From Prostheceraeus crozeri (lineage: Eukaryota; Platyhelminthes; Polycladida; Euryleptidae): DNA of 64,000 nt. The DNA lies in contig CAJQUW010016136.1 of NCBI GenBank assembly GCA_907163375.1, positions 186,001-250,000 on the forward strand, read 5' to 3'. The position numbers and the translations under genes are program-made. Below, one piece after another: positions 35,846 through 48,897 of this stretch. The notes beneath the pieces were generated by a model. The model did no database searches. It worked only from the letters and a program-made list of their open reading frames with translations, and had not been told where the DNA came from. How positions within the stretch are numbered: position 1 is the first letter of the stretch; the number at the start of each line of letters is the position of its first letter.

Positions 35846-37771
35846 TTATGTTGCTTGAATTCTATCGAATGATTCCGGATCAAGAGCTAATTTTGAATTG
35901 AACTCTTCATCGTCATCATCAGAAAAGGTCGGTAAAGTTACACGGGCAATTTCACACCATTCTTCTGCACGACTTAGAGTTGGTCCAAGATCTGGCAGAG
36001 GAGTGAGAGGATCGGGAGGAGCAAGCCCGTCATGCTCTGCTGCCGCAGCTAACGTAAAGCTTTGGAGAGCTGAATCAAACGCACGGTCAGCTGAAGCAAG
36101 GTCGGCGACAGAAACCGAATTATCGTTAACTGCATGTTGAGAGAACCCTGGTTCACCCGAAGTGGAGGGTACTGTGCAATAGTTACCTCCTGAGTCCAGT
36201 TGGGAACTACTGACAGATGACGGGGCATCACTAAGAACGTTTGCTGAGTGATTGTCTGGAATACATGAAAATGTCGATTTATTGCGCGCATTTGCCAAAC
36301 GAAGAGCTTCGTCGACAGCAGATTTATAGGCACCACGTTTTGCTTTACGTCGATCATACTTAGTATGAAAGGAAGGTATGAAATGAACAATCTTATCGAT
36401 AGGAATGTATGACACTTGGTCCCAATTCAACCACTGCACCTCAGCTGTAACACCAGAGGTTTCATCACCAGGAGGCACTATCCGTTTTACCACTGATGGC
36501 CACCAAGGCCAACCCAAAATTTTTCCCCACACAACATCTCCCTTCGAAAAATGAGATGAGGAACCAGTAGAAGTACACGGTTGCTGTGCTTCAAACGCAG
36601 AGTTGGGAGGAAGAGAAAGTGATGAGGCATCAGATGACTCTGGAGAATCACAATCATTACTAGAGGTTCGACGACGCTGATCTTTATCAACAATTTGACA
36701 TCGATAAAAACCTGCTTTCGTGGGGCTCCGATTTATCTTTATTTTAAGACTGACTCTTTCATCGTTTGCTGTATTTGATGGAAACTCTCTCTCAGATCCT
36801 TTAGAATTCCTGGTCGAATTTAATCCAGGCCCGTTAACATCTTTGATCTGAGACGAACGACTTACTAGGGGTCGATTTATAGCATCAGAATGTCCCAATC
36901 GCTTTCCGAAAACTCGGCAGCGTTCATCTTGTATGCGTCGCAATTCTTCTTCTTTCCTCCACCGTTGTTTTGGAGGAATATGTTCTAAGCGTCTTTTATT
37001 TATAAGATCGTCCTCTGGCCTTAACCCAGTGGCTGTAGCATCAGAATCGTCAAATTCGTAAATATTTGTATGTTCGTTTGATGACGATTTTGCTGTTGCA
37101 CCGGTTTTATTTGATTCTTGTCGAGTGCGATTAAATGTCTTAACATTTTCATCGTGATGGGTTGCTGTTGTACGTCGTTCCTTTTTTACAGGGGGACTCT
37201 CGTCAACAGCTGTTGAGTTATGGCAATTTGATACGCTCGTTGTGGAGATTATCTTCTGACTGGCCTCTGATTTCGCGTGACGATCACGCGATTCACGAGT
37301 TGATACACGACAAGAAGTATTTCGCTCCGACTTCAAAGAATGAGTGGCCAACAAAGGCTTGCGCTGATTCGAGAGGGAGGCTTTTCTCTTTTTAGCAGTT
37401 CGTCGGGACAATATTGCATCATGTGCCGCTAAACGCACTGAGTTAGTGGCACTCTTCCTCGATTTATGATTGCGCAATATGCGACTGCTGGTGTTAGGAC
37501 TTGACGCTACGGATGCGTGAGTCATCACTTTTGGAGAAATCTTTGCAGCAATATTTGAGGTAGGCATCTTGTTCGCATGTGGATGAGATATCTTCGTTGT
37601 AGGGTTGCTGAGCTTGGTTGTAGGAGTTTGAGATATCTTAGGTCCAGTAGGAGATATCTTACTTGTGGGTGAGGTAGATATTTTGGTAGAATTGATGGAG
37701 CCATTGAAATCATTCACGGCTCGTGTTACACGCTCCAATGAGTTAGCCGTATTCGCCACCTGGTATTGAGT
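35846..37771 (-). CDS. PWWP2A/B-like chromatin protein, last coding exon
   Basis: The minus-strand exon of 641 codons starts after a strong acceptor (TTTAACTTACAG) and ends at the stop codon at 35846. The first third is Ser/Thr/Lys/Pro-rich and basic, as in disordered chromatin proteins. The centre has ERVSLKIKINRSPTKAGFYR. The PWWP domain begins at about residue 405 with FSKGDVVWGKILGWPWWPSV (P-W-W-P at about 422-425) and continues through VQWLNWDQVSYI and a basic KYDRRKAKRGAYKSAVDEA helix. The C-terminus is acidic (FSDDDDEEF). PWWP domains bind methylated histone H3 tails and DNA. In vertebrates PWWP2A/B bind H2A.Z nucleosomes and recruit NuRD-type deacetylase subunits; the same role here is inferred from domain layout. 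A PWWP near the C-terminus plus the upstream CxxC exon favour PWWP2 over NSD- or LEDGF-type proteins. Confidence 0.8.
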   Translation of the reverse strand, partial: TQYQVANTANSLERVTRAVNDFNGSINSTKISTSPTSKISPTGPKISQTPTTKLSNPTTKISHPHANKMPTSNIAAKISPKVMTHASVASSPNTSSRILRNHKSRKSATNSVRLAAHDAILSRRTAKKRKASLSNQRKPLLATHSLKSERNTSCRVSTRESRDRHAKSEASQKIISTTSVSNCHNSTAVDESPPVKKERRTTATHHDENVKTFNRTRQESNKTGATAKSSSNEHTNIYEFDDSDATATGLRPEDDLINKRRLEHIPPKQRWRKEEELRRIQDERCRVFGKRLGHSDAINRPLVSRSSQIKDVNGPGLNSTRNSKGSEREFPSNTANDERVSLKIKINRSPTKAGFYRCQIVDKDQRRRTSSNDCDSPESSDASSLSLPPNSAFEAQQPCTSTGSSSHFSKGDVVWGKILGWPWWPSVVKRIVPPGDETSGVTAEVQWLNWDQVSYIPIDKIVHFIPSFHTKYDRRKAKRGAYKSAVDEALRLANARNKSTFSCIPDNHSANVLSDAPSSVSSSQLDSGGNYCTVPSTSGEPGFSQHAVNDNSVSVADLASADRAFDSALQSFTLAAAAEHDGLAPPDPLTPLPDLGPTLSRAEEWCEIARVTLPTFSDDDDEEFNSKLALDPESFDRIQAT

Positions 37772-38849
37772 CTGTAAGTTAAATAAAACATGAAATTTTA
37801 ATTCATTCATAAAATCTTTGCATATTAAGAGATCAGAGATTATATTAAACAGTTAAACACTGAACATTTTAAGAACTCCTTTCATAGAGCAGCAAAGTTG
37901 CGGAATAGTCTTCCTATAGAGGCATTTCCAACATCTGGTAGTGTTGTGAATCAATCAAAAGGGTAGTCAATAAGCTCTATGGGGAGATTTAATAATATGA
38001 AAGGTCTTTAACTTCGGACTACGAGTTTCTGTTATGTTATCTTGGTCCTTAAAATTATCGTCTCCTTCACTATTTCCATCTTTACTACACAGTTATCAGT
38101 TTTTACTTAGTCACTATTACTTATCACTTTCTACCAACTTATTTTCAATGCTTCTGCTACAGGGTTGTCAATCTCAGTAATGAAAAAAGGTTGCCAATCG
38201 TTCAATCTTAACGACGCTTTTAAATTGTTGCCAAATACAATTTTTTGATTTAGGCATATATTCATTCAATTAATTTATGTAAAGCAATGTAAAGCTTCGA
38301 AAATTCAGGTCGAATTCTGTTATACTGATTAAAGATACACAACAATATGAGTCATGCTGTGCATCTCTCGTTACACTTGTAATTACTTAACTGTTTTTTG
38401 CAATCCCAGGACTATCTCTCTTTTCACTCTTCTAATTATTTGTCGTTGAAGTTCTGCTGAGGGACATCATTGAATTAATTCAATTGTATCATCGAACTGC
38501 TTCTATGATTTATTTACTCTGCCATTCTCCATTTGTGACGTAATAATCAATAGCTAGTCAAGCGTAATAACTAATAACGCTGCACAAATTAACATGAAAA
38601 TCGAGTAGTGGATACTTATGTGAAAATTCCTGCGAATTAGAAGATTTGATCGATTTTATGTCATAAAATCAAAGCTGAAGATACTATCAACATCCCAGTT
38701 TCTTTACAGAATTTTCACCCCTAGCACAGTCACGAGCTATGAACGAAGCTAGAGGTTACTCAATTACAAAGTAATAAATTGTAATGCTTCAAATAAATCA
38801 AAAAATAAGACATTCTGATTATGCTGTCTCTCTCAGAAACCTGTTCGCA

Positions 38850-39180
38850 CGCCTCTTGAAGGTATGTGTATGCATCACAATTGCATTCATTGGTCAAGGA
38901 AAGTGGTCTGGGGAAGCTAATTCCAGAGCCGTGCTGTGCGAACAAAGAAACTTTTAGAGCGACTCGCAGTACGTGAGCGCTCTAAGCTCGCATGATGGCA
39001 AGTGAGTGCATTAAGTCTGCGTGTGCTTCTGGGGAAGATCTTAGGTTTGGGTACGCGCTCATTTACTGCAGAGCTGATTCTACCGAAATAGTATCTGCAG
39101 AAGAGATTGAATGAAGTAGCACACCGTCCTGACGAAGAGCGGCTGCAACACGTTAGCAAGTTTTCCACCCATAAGATTCT
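38850..39180 (-). mobile_element. LINE tail fragment
   Basis: The minus strand reads SSAVNERVPKPKIFPRSTRR, then LNALTCHHASLERSRTASRS, then FFVRTARLWN. A basic region closing with SFF-RT-RLWN is the standard C-terminus of Jockey/CR1-type LINE proteins. Only this end is present, consistent with a 5'-truncated insertion. Confidence 0.5.
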
Positions 39181-39291
39181 TGACGCCTTTTTTTAACCCG
39201 TTCAAGGAGGTTGAGATGTGTTTGTGGGGCGCCGGCCCGGATCAACAATACTCCATCAGAGGACGAATAGTGGACTTATATATTATATGTA

Positions 39292-40697
39292 CATGGTTGT
39301 GCATTAAAATTGCATCACCTGATAAAAAGAAGGACATTATCCTATTCTTCCCTTTATACAACTTTTGAAGTAAAAATCAATTTTTCATCTAAGAAACTTC
39401 TATTTCAATGAACATACGAATCGTGAGGTGATACAATTAGTAATCTATAGGCCCACCGCGGGCTTTTATGCACGCTGATACACGGCGAGGCATTGAAGCA
39501 TAAAGTGCCTGACAAATTGGTTTAGTTCATCCGACCTCGCCCAAATGGTGAGAAACTCGTTGATAAGTTCAACTTTAGAACGAATCATCTTTTTCTTTAG
39601 TCTCTGCTTCACTATTGCCCACATGTCTTCAATCGGCGAAAGATCGGGTGAGTTACCGGGCCAGGTCGAGATGCGCACATGCTTTGCATGGAAAAAGTCC
39701 TTCACTTGTCTTGAGGTGTGGCACGGTGCAAGATCCTGCTGAAACCAATAATTTTCTGTCCCAAACCACTCGATTATTTGAGGCACTACACAAGAGAAAT
39801 CACCTCATATTGGTTGGAATTCATTGAGCCTTCAACCACATGAACTCGACCTGGGCCATGGACTGATATGCAGGACCACAGCATGACCTTTATTCGATGA
39901 TATGCTTGCAGAAAATGATCTTCAGTTGGAGCTTGACCACGATTGCGACGCACGAATTGGGACGAGGGTGGTTGAAGTTCGAAAGAGCTTTCATCACTGA
40001 AGATGACTTTGCTCCAATCTTCAGCAGTCCAATGCCTATGTTCCTTGCACCAGTCAAGTATTTTCCTCTTCATGGTGTCAGTAACAACCTGCGCCTTTAA
40101 CGGTCGATAAGCTGGTCTATCGTTTTCCAATAGACGACGTCGAACTGTCGATGAGTCAATATCGATATCAAAGTGTTCTCTCAACTCATTAGCGATTTCC
40201 AATGAAGAGGCGTGCGGCTTTTTGACTGAGATACGCAGAAGAGCTCTGTCGTCACACTCGTTAGTCTTTCGTGGACGATGACACAGTTCTCGGTCACTCT
40301 GAGGTGAGCCTGTTTCTCGGTATCGCTTAATAATCCTGGATACGGTCGATTGTACGAGGCCCAGATCATCCGCTATCTGTCTTGTGCTTTTGTCTGCATG
40401 TTTTCACAAGGCTATAATCTTTGCCCTGACTTCATTTGGCGTGTCAGTCATTGTAGAATTCTCAGTATGAACTGAATAGTGACAAACAAGCAGAACCGAT
40501 GTATGTTTATTCAAATTTGAAAGTTTGAACTCAAACATTTATAATAGATGAAGACTTGCATTTTATGACAATAGAAGTCATACACAGCCTAGAAATCGGT
40601 GCAAAGCAATAATCAATCTGCCACTGATACACAAGCTTACATAGAAATTGATTTCAAAGTCTTTGATCACGTGATGCAATTTTAATGCACAACCCTG
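39292..40697 (-). mobile_element. Complete Tc1-family element with TIRs and TA duplication
   Basis: The left end CATGGTTGTGCATTAAAATT (39292 on) and the right end (inward from 40697, other strand) CAGGGTTGTGCATTAAAATT form about 30-bp terminal inverted repeats with two mismatches. TA dinucleotides at 39290-39291 and 40698-40699 are the expected target duplication. The length of 1406 bp is normal for a Tc1 element with one transposase gene. It sits in the PWWP gene intron. Confidence 0.88.
39466..40451 (-). pseudogene. Tc1 transposase with one stop codon and one frameshift
   Basis: The start is the ATG at 40451 (MTDTPNEVRAKIIAL), followed at once by a TGA at 40404-40406. The frame then continues with the helix-turn-helix STRQIADDLGLVQSTVSRII, a second DNA-binding region, and the first catalytic block VIFSDESSFEL. 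A frameshift near 39786 separates the rest: WFQQDLAPCHTS (second D) and SPDLSPIEDMWAIVK (the final E), giving a DD34E triad. One stop and one shift in about 330 codons mean recent death; the terminal repeats are intact, so it could have been moved by a related transposase. Confidence 0.85.
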
Positions 40698-40857
40698 TAT
40701 ATCAGTAACAGGCTTCATGCGCAGCGACAAAACGCATACAATTATAACCATATATAGAAAGTCAATGTATGTTAATTCAAATTAAAACTGGATTCATCAC
40801 ATAAATTTTTTCCACAACTAAATATATCAAACACTTATGGAACATATAGCCTACATA

Positions 40858-43754
40858 GGTCGGGGTAAAATTAACACTTTTTGTATTTGGTGCTCTGTGG
40901 AGTCATCAGAACCAGAGGTGTGGAAGCGGAAGCGATCGTTTTCATTGGAAGCGGATGCCCGACGATCGCATCCGAAGGAATCATTACACTAATGACTGAC
41001 GCCATTCGCGCGTCAGGTCGAGGCGAGGCACTTCTGACTTTTGACCCGAAGTCTTGATGAGTTAAGTAATAGTTGTCATATTTAGTGCCTACCATATTAC
41101 ACCTAATTACAAATTGGCACCTGCATTAAATGTAGTTACTTCTAATTTTCTCATTATGACGAAAAAGAAGGTGCATAATCTCAATACTGGCTGTTAAAGA
41201 CGCGTCAGACCAGTAAAACTAATTTGCAAAGCGATTCCAATAATTACTTGTATTTCGACGATTACGATTTGAGTTACTAATCTGCCGGTTAATACAGTTT
41301 AACCACAAGCACTGACGATCTTAACTAACAACAACAACTACATGCACATTGCTAAGCTCAGAATTCAAATTACACAAGATAGAGATATGGAACATAGACG
41401 TACTGTTGATGAATTCTACCATAGAAGGATAAGTTAAAACAGATATCGAGTCTGTCTTTACATGCCTCACACTGGCATTCGAAATCAGAAAAGTCGTGGA
41501 GACTGCGAAGTGTTAACGTCAGAACCTATAACTCGTAAAAAAGTGGAAAATGAAGAAAAGGGGGCTCGAAATAGGGAGATGTGTAGCCCATGTCCGGTCT
41601 CCAATAATTGTAAGCGGAAAAGAATAAAAATCCATCGCTTCCGCAACCCTGATCAGAACTAAACAAACTTCACTCCCCAGTATATCAGTCACAACATTAT
41701 GTGATCAAGCTCTGGCAATGTACCGCCCTCCGGCTAAAATGAACATACCACTCTTTTGGCTAATTATGCATTAAGTCGACAGCTAGACTTTCCTCTCTAA
41801 TATATTGAGGTAAAATGAACCATTGCAAACAGCACATCGGTAAAAAATCTACTTGGGAGAAAAACAATGCTGGGATAAAAATCGCAATTTGCGACATGAT
41901 TAACAAAAGAGGATATCATAATAAACAAACGAAAACCTGTAAGAATTACAATTTAGGTTGACACCCTCAATGGAAGCACTTAAGAACTACATGTACTATG
42001 TTGGCCAAAAGTTTAACCCAATTGAAATAAGATACAAAATATTCTGCATATATAAGATCCAAATATTTTTATTGGAAGCTATACTTTCATTCAATCATAA
42101 ATGTAACTGTTTTACCTCCATAGATATGAAAATTATCTCATCTACTCATATAGTCACATGTTCTTCCCAACAAGCCAAATTACAAAAATCACAATTGTGG
42201 CAAACTTCTGGCAGCATGGTATCTTGAGTACGATACCACATCTCCTGTCACTGTATAAACCGAGCCTCGTCGATCCATGTTAGCAGATATACAGGCCATC
42301 GCTTGATTTCCCAGAATGTTTGATACATCGGGAACTGGAGGCAACACGAACTTCGTGCTGTTCTGAACTTTCTCCAGGAAGTCTGCGAAGAAGACAGTTG
42401 AACATTGCCATTAGTTGAGGTCACCTGGGCGAGAAATTCAGACTTCCTCCCTGAGAGCGCTTTCAACTGTCACGAGAAAGTCACTCACATAAATATCGTC
42501 GAAATGAACATTTTCAACAACAGCAAACTTCGTCAGTTGATCATATCGTAATTCATCGACAACATTATTCACCATAGCCGATGTCCTGCTCTTTCAAAGT
42601 GGTGGGAAATTTTCTGCATTGTCATTGTTTCTTTTTTTTCTTTTCGTTTAACTTCTTTTCATCTATTTCAAGACGGCTAATCGAAGATTGGGATGCTAGG
42701 ACCTCTTCAACTTTGGCTTGCACTCTTGATCGACGTTCCTTTTTGCTTGTCAGAGCTGTTTCCGTCTCTGTCGATGGATTTATCGAAATGACAATCAATA
42801 TTGCTTCTTTGATGGCTTTGTTTGGAGTGTCATTGCCACTTGCCTGAAGTTTACCCATCATTTTGGAGGCAACTTTGCTATGGTCGAAGAGATGGAGTAC
42901 ATCTCATCGAAAGCCGGCTTTGGCGCTTTCAGGATCCAACTTGTTCCACAACTTGGACAATAAGTGCGGGAATGTTGCCTTGTCCACTCCACTCATTCGC
43001 GAGCCCATGTTTTCAAATTCTCACGCCACTTTGCTTTAAGTGGTATGAAATCTCCCACATCTAATGGCTGAAGAGCATGACTTGTGTGAGGAGGCAGGCA
43101 CAAAATTGTCACGTCGTTCTCAGTTGATAGACTTGCAGTATTGTGCGTCAGATTTAAGCCGTATCCATCAAAAATCAAATTGTCGGTTCATCTGAATGGC
43201 TTTTTTCGTCTCGGGAATACTTTATACCGATACTTGAATTGAGATACTTCATTGAAAAAATGTCTTGCATAAACATACAAACGAAATCCCATGTAGTTCA
43301 ATGCGAGAATCATCTGACGATAAGCACTGATCAGATTAGAAACCCTGTCGGAATAGAGAAAATGCACGAAACTGCATGTTCATTTTACCCCGATTTAAAA
43401 AAAAGGCAATTAAATTTTTTTCTGGAAATATTTTGTCAGAATGAACTGCATCTATGGTTGGCGGAGTGTATTTTACACAATAGTAATCAAAAGCAAATAT
43501 TTTTTAGTGCAATATCGTATCTGACAGCAGTCACTTTCCATGCATTCATTTTTTGACACAGCAAAAAATTTTGAGTTATGATGTTTTGCTGGACAAATAA
43601 AAACAGCAGAATTGTAGAATACATTTTAGTCAAAAATAGGCCTTATCTTTGAATCGAGCTTATTATCTAGATTTTTGAAGCAAATCGATCGGATGAAGAA
43701 CGTGGGTGTGGGATACTTTTATGTGATTTGTGTTCATTTTACCCCACTCTACCC
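40858..43754 (-). mobile_element. Pogo/Tigger-like element, internally deleted
   Basis: The left end (40858) reads GGTCGGGGTAAAATTAACAC and the right end, inward from 43754 on the other strand, GGGTAGAGTGGGGTAAAATG. Both are flanked by TA (40856-40857, 43755-43756). The GTAAAATGAAC motif recurs at about 41737, 41812 and 43378, which suggests subterminal repeats or smaller nested relatives. Only the end of the transposase is left. Confidence 0.65.
42610..43178 (-). pseudogene. Pogo/Tigger transposase, C-terminal DDE part
   Basis: The minus strand reads MIFDGYGLNLTHN, then NDVTILCLPPHTSHALQPLD, then VGDFIPLKAKWRENLK. The DG-G-H/N and LPPHTSH-LQPLDVG block are the classic DDE_1 signature of pogo/Tigger (CENP-B-related) transposases. 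A frameshift near 43010 leads to SGVDKATFPHLLSKLWNKLD and AKAGFR, the conserved end of the domain, and then a basic/acidic tail to about 42610. The first D and the DNA-binding domains upstream are missing. Confidence 0.75.
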
Positions 43755-46373
43755 TATAAGAGCATACACGTGTGTGTCATATATACAAGTTAATTAAATG
43801 CACATATATCAATGACATATTAAACATATGTGAAAATATTGCTTTTCACATACATATTCTTTTTTCCGCGACTTAATATATTGAACATTCATGGAAAATG
43901 CATGCAAAATCCAAATATGTCACATATATTAAGTCTGTTAGATACAAAAGTATTAATAATACATTAAACATGTATGTGAAAATGCTACTTCTAGCATTCG
44001 CATTATTTACTTATTGAAAATACATTAAGCAGGCTAGACCAATCATATGGCTTCTAGGAGGGTCATTGTTCAACTAGCGGAAAGTTTCTCAGGAATTGGA
44101 ATTTGACCAAATTCTGTTCTTCCACCTCGTCATTTGTTGTGATTTCTACAAGTCTATGGCTCCACTGTGAACTACGAGACAATGACGGATGGAGGAGTGT
44201 CAAGAAACAAGCTTTATGGATTCAAATGGTTCCAAGCGAATAAAGAAAGAGCTATCTGATTAAGGAAGTTTTCAAACAACACACGATGGCAGAGAAATTA
44301 GTGGAGACGTACAGAAAGCAAACAGGACGAGTCTTCAGGAGCGAGCGTAATATGCAATCTCAATCGGAAAATCGATTAATAAGGAGACGATGAGCTTCTT
44401 GCTTACTTCAGTAATACAGTTTCAGAATCTTATAGCCTATAATGTCAAGGAAATTTAACACTTTATTACTTCATATTTTTGTGTGATTTATGTATAATTT
44501 CACTCGTGACTCGCATGCTCATAACAAAGCCATCAACTATGAAATAGTCAAATGTGAGATGAATTAGGCTCCAATGAATTGCAATTACTTTGAAGCTTGT
44601 GATATTAAAACAAACTTCAGCTACCATGTTTCATTCAATTAGCTAGATATAAGCTATTTAAACAGACCAAAGAATTTCTATTTGTTGTTTCTTCAAACTT
44701 CACAACTGCCGTTTGCAAAATTGCAATTATGAAACGATTAAATAAGATTATCGCTGATCGATGTAGGACATAAAACTTACTTGTTTCATATGGCAAATCA
44801 AAAATGATTTTCGCTATGCGGACAACTCAATATCGAGAGTTGTTGACTTTCCTTGGACCATTTTGTGATACGCTCATTCGAACACTTTGAAGGTCAGACT
44901 GATTTTACTAAGTGGCAGTCCGTACCGGCAGTCGAGTAAAATACATCAGGAGAACAGTCGATGGAGCACATTCCAAGTTAGGTCAATGAAAGCAAATGAG
45001 AGATTGTTTAGATAATCTGAATTCTGAAAGTTTCACTTTACCAATATTTCTTGTATAGCCTCAGCAGAAAGCCACATTTATCGATGGCAGCCGCACTTGC
45101 GTACTAAAAGATTGTTTTCAACGGATGCGTTCTTTGATGCAACATCATGTGCCTATCTGCATATAACTCGTTTTCTTATTGCTGAAAACATCTGAAAGCG
45201 AACTGTGGGCCTCCCTTAGTATCTATTCACACAGATGATCACGATGCAAGTCTCTCGTCTTAGAGAAAATTTTTAAATAAGAACAAATAAAATTTCAGCA
45301 GCAAATTGCAAACAAAAGAGAATCGTCAGAGATATATCTTTATTTCTTGATCATACATGATTCGTTTTTTTGCATTTCATAATTTATACTTTTGACTTGA
45401 TAATATTTCCTCTAATAATATTTTCTAATCTATATTTCACGTTTTCTGTAATTTGTTTTGTTTGCATTTGCGTTATAAAAAATGAATCTTGAAGACAATA
45501 ATGTAATTATTTTCAACTAATAGTCACTGTGTGTTTTCTTACCAGTGCTCATGTTTACACTTTTCAAATTTCATATTTCTAAATTCACCTTTTTTATAAA
45601 GTGATCAATTATTAGAAAACAAGTTGTATAATTTCTAATTCGGTGCCAAAAAACAATTCAAAAAAATTACCAAACTTTTGACATTTCACAAAATGTGAGT
45701 ATTCCTATTCGTGTTCTCTCATGTAAGTTGTCGTAATCGTAGTAGTGTTTTCTGGCCACATTTCCTATTCCCTGAATAAGTTTCATGTTGCACATTGCAA
45801 GACGTACGGACAATTCGTAACTTTTAACTCTCAATTCATCACTTTTTCCATCCCCAATTCGCAAAACTTCATATTAATCTCTAAGCTTAATTCGTCAAGA
45901 ACCAGAACATGGTGGATAGTTGAAATAAAGGATATTATTATTATTATCACATGCATTCCCATTTTAGCGCCATTACAAAATTCTCTCGTTAGCGGAAGTT
46001 TGAAAATAGTTTTGGTGTAGACAAAGCATTCAATATTTATATCAAAACATTTGCTTTGAACACGCAAATGTCATTGTTAATCCAATGATTGTATTAACAT
46101 TGCGGTATGAAAGCTCTATTAATTGTAACAATTTACTGATGGAGACGACCGTGAGACGACAATTTACTAATGGACCAATAGAAACGTGAAATGAAATTTC
46201 ATTTATTGCTTTTGATAATTTAATTCAATAGGACCTGATTCATAGAAGATTTTGTGGAAGATATAGACAAGGCTCGGGTCTGACCAGACACATCTTGATC
46301 ATTTACCTAGTAGGGAATACTGGGGTGACATGGCATATGGGTCCTCCAGACGAAACGTTTATACTAGGCAGTA

Positions 46374-46790
46374 TCAAACCAGCAGTGCTCTTTCCAGGAC
46401 CATCTTCATATCAGGCAATAATGTGTATATCTTATGTCCTGTGTAATTAATAATGCCTCTAATAATGGCAATGCCAAAGCGTTGTAGCAGCCATTCTCTT
46501 TCTCTGGGATAGTCCTTCACCTTACTCAATCGTTCCCCTAAATCCAAGACTGTCTTCAGCGTTCTCGGTCCCATGGCACAAGTTGTTTCAAACGCCAGTG
46601 GTTCAAAGATGTTCCTCTCGGATAGTGCAGCGTATTTCGATATTTTGCGGTGTTCTGCACACGCTGCGGCTGATCCTGGATGGATGACGGATTCTAAGAG
46701 AGATGAACCACTGTGTGTACCGGTGCAAGTAGCATCCCAAATTAAGCACCGACCCATGCGGATTGGTCACATTATCGCCGGAAATCAATT
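46374..46790 (-). mobile_element. Retroelement C-terminal fragment
   Basis: The minus strand reads GRCLIWDATCTGTHSGSSL, AEHRKISKYAALSERNIFEP, LAFETTCAMGP and REREWLLQRFGIAIIRG. This L-WD-TC, KY..L...Y/F.P.A.ET.G and RR...LQR..V.I.RG pattern closes many retroelement-like proteins in marine invertebrate genomes. No RT core is left, so the family is open. Confidence 0.45.
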
Positions 46791-48897
46791 GCCACTTGCG
46801 GTATAGTGAAAGTATGTGGAGTTAGGCTTAAGTAGGCCTGTTTTGCATCATGTCATATCATCTCAATGTAAATATAATTTTCAACTTCCTCGTATTTATA
46901 ACTTCTCCTAACCTTAGTCTTGTTAACCTGAGGACGATTTCTGGATGGCAATCGAAAAATTTTGCACATCTAGACAAGAAATAATAATTAAGATCTTATA
47001 AATATTTGACCCTTTCCGATTCCTATGTTGCACCATGACTGGTCAGGACATCTTACAAATATTGTGTAGCTCCAAGAGAGCCAACTGATTATCCAGTTAA
47101 ATTTCAGGAAGCTGCAAGTTCAAGTTTTATATTTACTCACTACAAATGATGTATGTGACACACTTTCACAATATATAAAATAAAAATGCATTAATTAAGT
47201 ACAGTATACAAGTAACATGAAATAACGAATAAGTCAAATTTTAAAAGCGATAAATTGAAGACGAGATACCAGATTGTTTTTGGAGGTATGCTCTCAAAAA
47301 ACTGCAGAGGTTAAAGTGCTGCTAGGAACGTTCACGATATCGCTTTGTACGAAGGCCCCTTTTGTTTCATACTCAGTGAAAGGCTCATTGGCATTCATTC
47401 TACGAGTATGTGCATTGGTCTTCGTCAGGCATCTCCCGAAGAGAATGTGTATTGCTTGTGTCAACTGTCATAATCGATAGAATATTATGCCAAAATTGTG
47501 ATGTCGAATTTCGGTTAAGTCTGTATAAGATGGAGTGGTTGGTAATTATTCTCGGATGAATACTTCGATATGCTACTTCTGTTCACAATTTAAGCTTGAC
47601 ATCTACACCAATGGGTATACTCTTCTCTATTTCATCAGATCAATAGTGATTAAGGAACCTACCACGCCTTGCATTTGTGCACCAATATGAATCAGACATA
47701 TTCTTCAGCTTTCATGCCAGTGATACACAACCTCTTCAGGTGATTACTTAAAAGAAAATATTTTCTTAGGTCTATTACCGCTTTTGGCTATCTTAATGCT
47801 ACTCGATGAAGCTCGATTTTTATACTAGTCTACCGATATAGTCTTACAGGGTGGGCCTCCTCTGTTAAGATTAGAAGTTAATTAATTGCAGCTTGCAATT
47901 CTCCCCCGCAGTTTCCTTAAATATGTCAACATTACTCAGACTTTCCTGGTTCCCGATTGACTGACGAAGAAGAAATCATTCCCTGATTGTCGAAGATGTT
48001 GGGATCGGACATTTTCTTAAAAAACCAAGGAAAAATAAGTGTTTGACTCGCCAATTCGAAGGATTTGTTCTTCTCTTCCGTTTCCACTTAACTTCAGATC
48101 AGTACTCATACGAGGGCTCACAACGAGAGCACACTGCGAGTATACAAACTGGTCATTTGTAAAATTACGACTTTGTACCGAGTAAAAATTCATAAGTCAC
48201 ATTCCTCTGAATGATCTATTTCGATGATCTGCAAGAGGCAATCAAGTTCCAGGTTGATTTTTTGTAACACAGACATGCGTTTTAAATGTTGCTGCGAGCG
48301 TTCCTGTCATTCGAATATCACTTCTAGTCTTCCACTTGGACAGAGTTTTGAGACCATTTTCACCACCAACCTATAATAGGCCTATGTATGCGTATATCTT
48401 CACGTAATTAGAAATAAGCATAATTTTGATTTCAGAAACCAAATTTCAAAACTATGATGCATTAATTAGATATTCTGCCGTCCAAAGGTAAAAGTGCGTA
48501 ACTGACATTTTGACGATTTTCAGTAGAGCCAATTTTCTTTTTGCATGCTGTGATTTCCTGTTTGATTGTAATCCAAAACTTCTATCGTCTACTTATAGAG
48601 CAGATATGTAAAAGTTTTTGACCATGGGAAGGAAAATTATAAAATCAATAATTAATCGATAACAATGAATCCGTTGTTTTGCATTTGAAATGTTATAACA
48701 AAATTTCCGCAGTTTCAAAACGCAAGTGATTGGTCAGCACATATGCTATTTTTCAATTGAATGTGCATCGGACAAAACTGACGTAAGTAACTCGAAAATA
48801 GCTTTGTTTTTTGTTGGTGATGAAGAAGCGCAACGAGCGAAAGCAGGGAATGCGAGGTAAGTAACACACATATGATGACAACGTAAATGATGATGAA

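Noticed and set aside
35898..36140. Ser/Arg-rich open frame on the plus strand
   Set aside because: Antisense shadow of the PWWP gene's acidic and alanine-rich C-terminal coding region.
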